From Calothrix sp. HK-06 (GTDB lineage Bacteria > Cyanobacteriota > Cyanobacteriia > Cyanobacteriales > Nostocaceae): DNA of 36,219 nt. This document shows positions 31,939 through 36,219 of the stretch, in pieces. Under the pieces are notes generated by a model. It searched no databases. It worked only from the letters and a program-made list of their open reading frames with translations, and was not told the origin of the DNA. Made by a program: the position numbers and the translations under genes. The stretch spans positions 1-36,219 of the forward strand of contig NZ_MRCD01000084.1 of NCBI RefSeq assembly GCF_001904745.1, written 5' to 3'. Each line of letters starts with the position of its first letter. The stretch's first letter is position 1.

Positions 31939-34599
31939 TTAAAATTGCCAACCTAGAGTAAATTTTACCGTCCTTGGGGCGCCGGGGAAAACACGCAAGT
32001 TACTTTCCGCAGCTTCAAAATAATCAGTGTCTAACAAATTTTGTAGATTTAAAGCAGCTCGGAAGTTATTTTTGCGGTAGAATAAAGCAGCATCGGTGCG
32101 TACATAACTAGGTAAAGTGAAAGTATTATCTAAGTCTCCTTGTCTTTCTCCTATATAAAATAGTCCTAATCCAAATCCCAAACCTTGCAAACTACCCTTT
32201 TGAATTTCGTATGTACTCCATAAATTGATAGCGTGTTCTGGTACATTATTAATTCTATTACCTTCTGGAATAGCATTATCTTCTGAGACTATTGCGTCGG
32301 TGTAAGCATAACCAGCAATAATTTTCCATCCAGGTAAAATTTCTCCAGTGATATCTAACTCAATTCCCCGACTTCTTTGTTCTCCAGTTTGAATAGAAGA
32401 TAAGCCTTCAGGGTCTCTAGGGTCAGTGGTTAGAACATTTGAGCGTGTAATTTGATATAAAGCGAATGTAGAAGAAAGCCTTTGTGTCCAATCTAGTTTA
32501 ACACCTACTTCATATTGTGTACCCCGTTCTGGTTCAAATAGCCTTCTATCGAAGTTGGTTCCCGTCACCTGTTGAAAGGAGCGACTGTAGTTAGCGTAAA
32601 GCGAAACTTGTTTGCTAGGTTGATACACAAAACCAATGCGAGGGCTAAAAGCTTCGTCTTGTTGGAATGATGTTGTCTCACCTTGGGATTCTAACTTTTG
32701 GTTGACTATATCAAACCTACCACCTAAAACTAATTTAAAGTTATCGGAAAAAGCAATTTGGTCTTGTAAATAAATACCCAAACCATCTGATTGACTTGGT
32801 TCTGAGGCAAGTTCCTCAAGAGGGGCACCAACATTTTCACGACCATAAATTGGATTAAATAAGTCTATAGGACTAAGTTCCTGAAAAAAGTTTCTTCCTT
32901 CTTGAAAAGAACGGTCTCTTGACAATTCAACACCTATTAACAACTTATGGTCAATGTTACCTGTTTTAAAATTGCCAACGATGTTTGTATCAAGGGTATA
33001 AGTTTGTTGAGCAAATTTAGCAATGACTAACCCTCTTGTCAGAGTGCGATTATCTTCTAATAAAGTATCTGGGAAAACAGAGTTCTGTTGAACGCTTAAG
33101 TATGAAAAGTTGAAAGCATTCCGTAATTGCCAATCTTGACTCAAACGATGTTCAAAATTATAGCTGAGTCGAAAGGAACGTCGATTATTTTGGTCAATAG
33201 AAGGTTCACCAATGAAACGGTTGATAGGGATTTTACCATTGGGGTTAAATAAAATAGTTCCTATAGCAGGTAAACCTCTATCATTCGGTTGTCTCTGGTC
33301 TGAATATTCTGTTTCTACAGTGAACTGGGTATCCTTCCCTACTATCCAAGTCCAACTTGGCGCCACAAAATAAGTTTCTCTATCAAAAAAATCAACGAAT
33401 GTATCTGTACTCGAAGCCCCAGCATTTAAACGATATAACAAAGTTTTGTCATTATTTAGAGGACCTGTTAAATCAATTGAGCCACCATAGGTATTAAAAT
33501 TACCAATAGTACCCTCTATCGAGTAAAAAGGTGTACTTAAAGGCTTTTTAGTAACAATATTTACTGTACCTCCGGCGCCACCTTGACCAAAAATAACTGA
33601 AGCTGGACCCCGCAACACCTCTATCTGTTCAATATTTTCTGTGAGAATATTAGTTGTAATACTGGTATCATCCCTCAAACCATTACGAATAATATTCCGG
33701 TTTGAGAAACCCCGAATAGTAAAACCTTCAAATGCAGAACGTGTTGAATTATCAGGTACAACACTAGGTGAATTTCGTAGTGCATCATTTAAACGCTCCA
33801 CTTGCTGGTCTTCTAGTACTTGTCGAGGTATAACTTGAATTGCCTGGGGAACATCACGTAAAGGCGTATCTGTCCGTGTACCAGTTGTTGTAGTATCGAC
33901 TTTATAGCTGTCTTGTTCACCCGTCACCACTAATTCAATTGGCTCCGAAGAGGGTTGTTCTGGCTTTTGCGGTGTTTCTGATTGCTGCGGTGTTGATCCC
34001 TGACTTTGCTGCGTTTCTGATTGCTGCGGTGTTGATTCTTGGCTCTGTCGCTCCCCTTGCTCAGGCGACGGAAGGGCGGGGTTTTGCGCCACTCCAAAAA
34101 TTAAACCTTCATTGCTGTCAAACAACTCTACATTCGGTAAAGCTGTCTCTCCTGTCACAATCAACCTAACACTATTAGCATCGCTATTTGTTACCGATAC
34201 TTCAGCAATTCCCGCAATAGGCTTTTCTTGTCGGAATACATTTCCATTTGAATAACGCAATTGAGCATTAGGAATATCTACAATTAAACTATTACCTTCG
34301 CTGCGGCTTGTTGGCTGGAGCTTTTCTGCATCTAAGGTGTCTAAAATAACTTCGATGCCTTCTTTCGTTTGGTTAATACGAACACCCGTCACTAACGATG
34401 GAGATGGTGAAGCAGGTGATTGGGAAAGCCATCCTTTAATTGTTGTTGCAGGCTTTGGGAATTCATTCAGTTGAGAGATTCTTGATATATAATTTTCTTG
34501 AGTACCAGAATCTTTCTTTACCTCTGCTTTTGCAAAAGCAGGAAAAAACACCCAAAATGTACTAAGCGTTGCAAATAAATATTGTAGTTTATTTAACAT
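31939..34599 (-). CDS. TonB-dependent siderophore receptor with N-terminal AMIN domain
   Basis: An 886-residue outer-membrane protein. A signal peptide (about 1-25) is followed by an AMIN domain (about 70-170, LVTGVRINQTKEGIEVILDT), a low-complexity Ser/Gln/Pro linker (about 175-220, TPQQSETQQSQ), the TonB-box-like PIELVVTGEQD, a plug (about 245-355, DVPQAIQVIPRQVLEDQ to GGAGGTVNIVTKKP) and a 22-strand barrel that ends in WQF with the terminal Phe. The AMIN domain is typical of cyanobacterial receptors and may anchor to the cell wall. It is preceded by the tandem 20-bp repeat at 34672-34713 and the AraC-type regulator. Confidence 0.95.
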   Translation of the reverse strand: MLNKLQYLFATLSTFWVFFPAFAKAEVKKDSGTQENYISRISQLNEFPKPATTIKGWLSQSPASPSPSLVTGVRINQTKEGIEVILDTLDAEKLQPTSRSEGNSLIVDIPNAQLRYSNGNVFRQEKPIAGIAEVSVTNSDANSVRLIVTGETALPNVELFDSNEGLIFGVAQNPALPSPEQGERQSQESTPQQSETQQSQGSTPQQSETPQKPEQPSSEPIELVVTGEQDSYKVDTTTTGTRTDTPLRDVPQAIQVIPRQVLEDQQVERLNDALRNSPSVVPDNSTRSAFEGFTIRGFSNRNIIRNGLRDDTSITTNILTENIEQIEVLRGPASVIFGQGGAGGTVNIVTKKPLSTPFYSIEGTIGNFNTYGGSIDLTGPLNNDKTLLYRLNAGASSTDTFVDFFDRETYFVAPSWTWIVGKDTQFTVETEYSDQRQPNDRGLPAIGTILFNPNGKIPINRFIGEPSIDQNNRRSFRLSYNFEHRLSQDWQLRNAFNFSYLSVQQNSVFPDTLLEDNRTLTRGLVIAKFAQQTYTLDTNIVGNFKTGNIDHKLLIGVELSRDRSFQEGRNFFQELSPIDLFNPIYGRENVGAPLEELASEPSQSDGLGIYLQDQIAFSDNFKLVLGGRFDIVNQKLESQGETTSFQQDEAFSPRIGFVYQPSKQVSLYANYSRSFQQVTGTNFDRRLFEPERGTQYEVGVKLDWTQRLSSTFALYQITRSNVLTTDPRDPEGLSSIQTGEQRSRGIELDITGEILPGWKIIAGYAYTDAIVSEDNAIPEGNRINNVPEHAINLWSTYEIQKGSLQGLGFGLGLFYIGERQGDLDNTFTLPSYVRTDAALFYRKNNFRAALNLQNLLDTDYFEAAESNLRVFPGAPRTVKFTLGWQF

Positions 34600-34671
34600 T
34601 TTCTCACACCACCAAAAGGAATCTTTATCAATAAGCTTAAAGGTAAGCTCTTTACGAGTGAAGATGGTTTT

Positions 34672-34713
34672 GGTGGCTAGACGGAATTTTTATGGTGGCT
34701 AGGCGGAATTTTT
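34672..34713. promoter_or_regulatory. Tandem 20-bp repeat, candidate AraC-type operator of the receptor operon
   Basis: GGTGGCTAGACGGAATTTTT (34672-34691) and the same with one change (34694-34713) stand with a 22-bp period, two helical turns, as expected for two HTH motifs of an AraC-family protein. It lies 73-114 nt upstream of the receptor ATG. The second copy contains the stop codon and last codons of the regulator, so the regulator's C-terminus is set by its own presumed operator. Confidence 0.6.
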
Positions 34714-35679
34714 GAGATAAATACTTGGATTCACGCCAAACTTCTTACGAAAAGCAGCAGCAAAGTAACTGCGGTCACGAAATCCCACCATTTGAACTAC
34801 ATCTGTAACTTTGGCGCCTCCTGTTTCGAGTAAATGTCGCGCTTTTTCCAGGCGATAATCGTATAAATATCCAAATGCGGTCGTTCCAAATACTTCGCGG
34901 AAACCTTTTTTGAGGGTGCAGTCGTTCAAACCTACCTTTCGCGCGTGTTCCATTAATGAAGGTGGTTTATCAAGATTTTTAATTAAAATATCTCTGGCGC
35001 CATAAATGCGGTCAATATCATCAGGTTTAAGACTGCTGGATATATTCGTAGGTGAATCACTTTTAATTTGTTCTAAGCGTAGCGCAATTAGTTCTAATGC
35101 TTTACTTTCCAAATATAATCTTCTCGTGATTCCCTGATACGGACAGTTTAAAATTTGATTTATCAGATTTTGCATCGCTGGAGTAGTTTTCGCGAAATGA
35201 AAATAATCTGGTTCTCCTTCAACTTGCATGACTCGTCGCATCTGTTGGGGTAATTGCTCAATATCATCGGCAATCAGGGTTTGGAAGAACGGGACTTCAA
35301 GATGGATATCAAATTTCAAAATGCGTGAACCTGCTTGCCATTTGAAAAAACCCCCTTTTCCTGAATGCCACCCAGCCGCAAAGAAATTTTGTCCTTTATG
35401 AGTTTTTTCTGTATAATTACTACCTAAAAGACTGAAGCTTAACTCTAACTGCGAGCCAGGTGTACCATCTGCTAACTCAACAGTTAAATCTTCTTGCAAC
35501 GTATAATCATCAATTAAAAAATCCAGCCCGGGACAAATCTCAATTGATCTACGATACCCTTTACTCAGATTTTTTGGGTCATTGAGCTGTATTTCAACAG
35601 TTTGGTATGGCGAAATATTTTTCTCTTCGACTTGAAAAATTTGTTTGTAAAATCCTTCTTCTGAGATGGTTAGAGCCAT
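34699..35679 (-). CDS. AraC-family regulator, PchR-type, of siderophore uptake
   Basis: A 326-residue regulator. Residues 1-215 are the effector-binding half as in PchR, starting MALTISEEGFYKQ. Residues about 225-322 are the double HTH: GLNDCTLKKGFREVFGTTAF, then VTDVVQMVGFRDRSYFAAAF and KKFGVNPSIYL. PchR-like proteins bind a ferric siderophore and activate its receptor gene. Here the receptor gene is the next one downstream on the same strand, after 100 nt. A Fur-box-like palindrome precedes the start by about 53 nt, so iron repression of the activator is likely. A truncated relative is at 28253-28390. Confidence 0.9.
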   Translation of the reverse strand: MALTISEEGFYKQIFQVEEKNISPYQTVEIQLNDPKNLSKGYRRSIEICPGLDFLIDDYTLQEDLTVELADGTPGSQLELSFSLLGSNYTEKTHKGQNFFAAGWHSGKGGFFKWQAGSRILKFDIHLEVPFFQTLIADDIEQLPQQMRRVMQVEGEPDYFHFAKTTPAMQNLINQILNCPYQGITRRLYLESKALELIALRLEQIKSDSPTNISSSLKPDDIDRIYGARDILIKNLDKPPSLMEHARKVGLNDCTLKKGFREVFGTTAFGYLYDYRLEKARHLLETGGAKVTDVVQMVGFRDRSYFAAAFRKKFGVNPSIYLKNSA

Positions 35680-35731
35680 ATTGCCTTGCTTTTAGATACA
35701 GGTAGAGGGGTGGCTGATGTTATGCTTGTTG

Positions 35732-35752
35732 AAAAATAATATCATTATTTTT
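35732..35752. promoter_or_regulatory. Fur-box-like palindrome upstream of the AraC-type regulator
   Basis: AAAAATAAT and ATTATTTTT are perfect 9-bp arms around ATC; the core ATAATATCATTAT resembles the classical Fur box. It lies 53-73 nt upstream of the regulator ATG. AT-rich DNA gives such dyads by chance more often, so the iron context is part of the argument. Confidence 0.5.
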
Positions 35753-35767
35753 GAAAAATTTTAACAC

Positions 35768-36171
35768 CTATCTGTTGCCACTCTTGCGACTTTGCACCAA
35801 CAAATATACAAAGTACGGCGCCCCAATAACAGCAGTAACAATTCCGCAAGGAAGTTCAATTGGTGCAAAAATAGTTCTGCCAACAAAATCTGACCAGACT
35901 ACAATCATTGCACCTGTCATTCCTGCTACGGGTACTAAACCTTGATGATTTCCCTCTACTAACTGGCACCCTATATGAGGTGCAATTAGTCCTACAAATC
36001 CTATTGATCCTGCTGTAGCAATTGCGGCGCCGGAAAGTGCTGCACTAATTAATAGCAGTAAACTACGTTGCCATCGCCGCCCCTACCATCATCGCAATGA
36101 TTGAGCGCGGTAATCGCACAGTCTGGATAATCAGATGTTCTCTCGAACCATCAAATACAGTAAACTCACAT
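35768..36171 (-). pseudogene. FecCD-type iron-siderophore permease with internal deletion
   Basis: Minus-strand reading from about 36168 gives TVFDGSREHLIIQTVRLPRS and [11 protein letters not shown], the N-terminal part of a FecCD permease, then a stop. From about 36062, in another frame, it gives [52 protein letters not shown] and the normal C-terminus with stop at 35768. Roughly the middle half of the protein is missing, and the joint is out of frame. Codons 1 to about 20 are also lost next to a repeat. The gene is dead. Confidence 0.85.
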
Positions 36172-36203
36172 CTTGCACCAGGCCTAGAAACCGGGCTTCT
36201 TGA
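36163..36203. repeat. Dispersed repeat end and hairpin at the window edge
   Basis: AACTCACATCTTGCACCA (36163-36180) is the exact complement of 23420-23437. It is followed by AGAAACCGGGCTTCT (about 36187-36201), a short hairpin of a kind common in cyanobacterial spacers. The repeat marks where the FecCD pseudogene loses its 5' end. Confidence 0.55.
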
Positions 36204-36219
36204 CAAAAACTTTGCTATA

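Noticed and set aside
33939-34169. Plus-strand 76-codon frame with alanine-rich repeats
   Set aside because: It is the reverse of the Ser/Gln/Pro linker of the TonB receptor; the apparent repeat comes from the linker codons.

Overview
The window looks like part of a filamentous, probably heterocyst-forming cyanobacterium (chromosome accessory region or large plasmid). The grounds are a high-light-inducible-type mini-protein, very large PAS-rich histidine kinases, a Ser/Thr-kinase/AAA/histidine-kinase hybrid of the cyanobacterial type, an AMIN-domain TonB receptor, several intergenic hairpin repeats of a cyanobacterial style, and a strong excess of the palindrome GGCGCC (about 40 sites by eye). 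No species can be named from the sequence.

Region 1 (1-6.1 kb, all minus strand) is a set of small detoxification and redox genes: a partial SDR, two nearly identical VOC/glyoxalase proteins, an exported cupin, an NmrA-like NAD(P)-binding protein, an NADPH-FMN reductase, a small unknown protein and an SDR epimerase. It is full of duplication scars: the VOC block occurs twice about 5.1 kb apart, a MOSC fragment is left behind, and a broken copy of the unknown gene carries a 190-bp MITE-like insertion with terminal inverted repeats and a likely 6-bp target duplication.

Region 2 (6.1-16.5 kb) is mostly non-coding up to 7.5 kb, with inverted repeats and one kinase relic. It then holds a 1974-residue Ser/Thr kinase-AAA-GAF-PAS-PAS-NarL-type histidine kinase, and 1.2 kb downstream its likely NarL/LuxR response regulator. 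Between the two lie an internally deleted relic of the regulator, a small exported beta/gamma-crystallin and an SDR relic joined to a copy of the kinase tail. A roughly 140-nt conserved non-coding element follows both the regulator relic and the regulator, and precedes genes for small exported proteins. A third copy lies at 23.6 kb before another short ORF with a signal-peptide-like N-terminus. This is the most system-like signal in the window: a signalling pair beside a repeated 5' cassette linked to small exported proteins.

Region 3 (16.5-23.5 kb) has a membrane hybrid kinase with about eight PAS domains, preceded by an HTH gene broken by an apparent one-base deletion, then a stretch of kinase relics and intergenic repeats.

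Region 4 (23.8-28.4 kb, plus strand) has a DsbA-like protein lacking a CxxC motif, a MOSC protein, two alpha/beta hydrolases, an IS4-type transposase relic, a 50-aa HLIP and a truncated AraC-type regulator.

Region 5 (28.7-36.2 kb, minus strand) is an iron-siderophore locus: AraC/PchR-like regulator, AMIN-TonB receptor, lipoprotein binding protein, FhuF-like reductase and MFS transporter, apparently one transcription unit after the regulator. A Fur-box-like palindrome precedes the regulator, a tandem 20-bp repeat precedes the receptor, and a FecCD permease pseudogene with an internal deletion lies upstream. No siderophore synthesis gene, intact permease or ATPase is visible.
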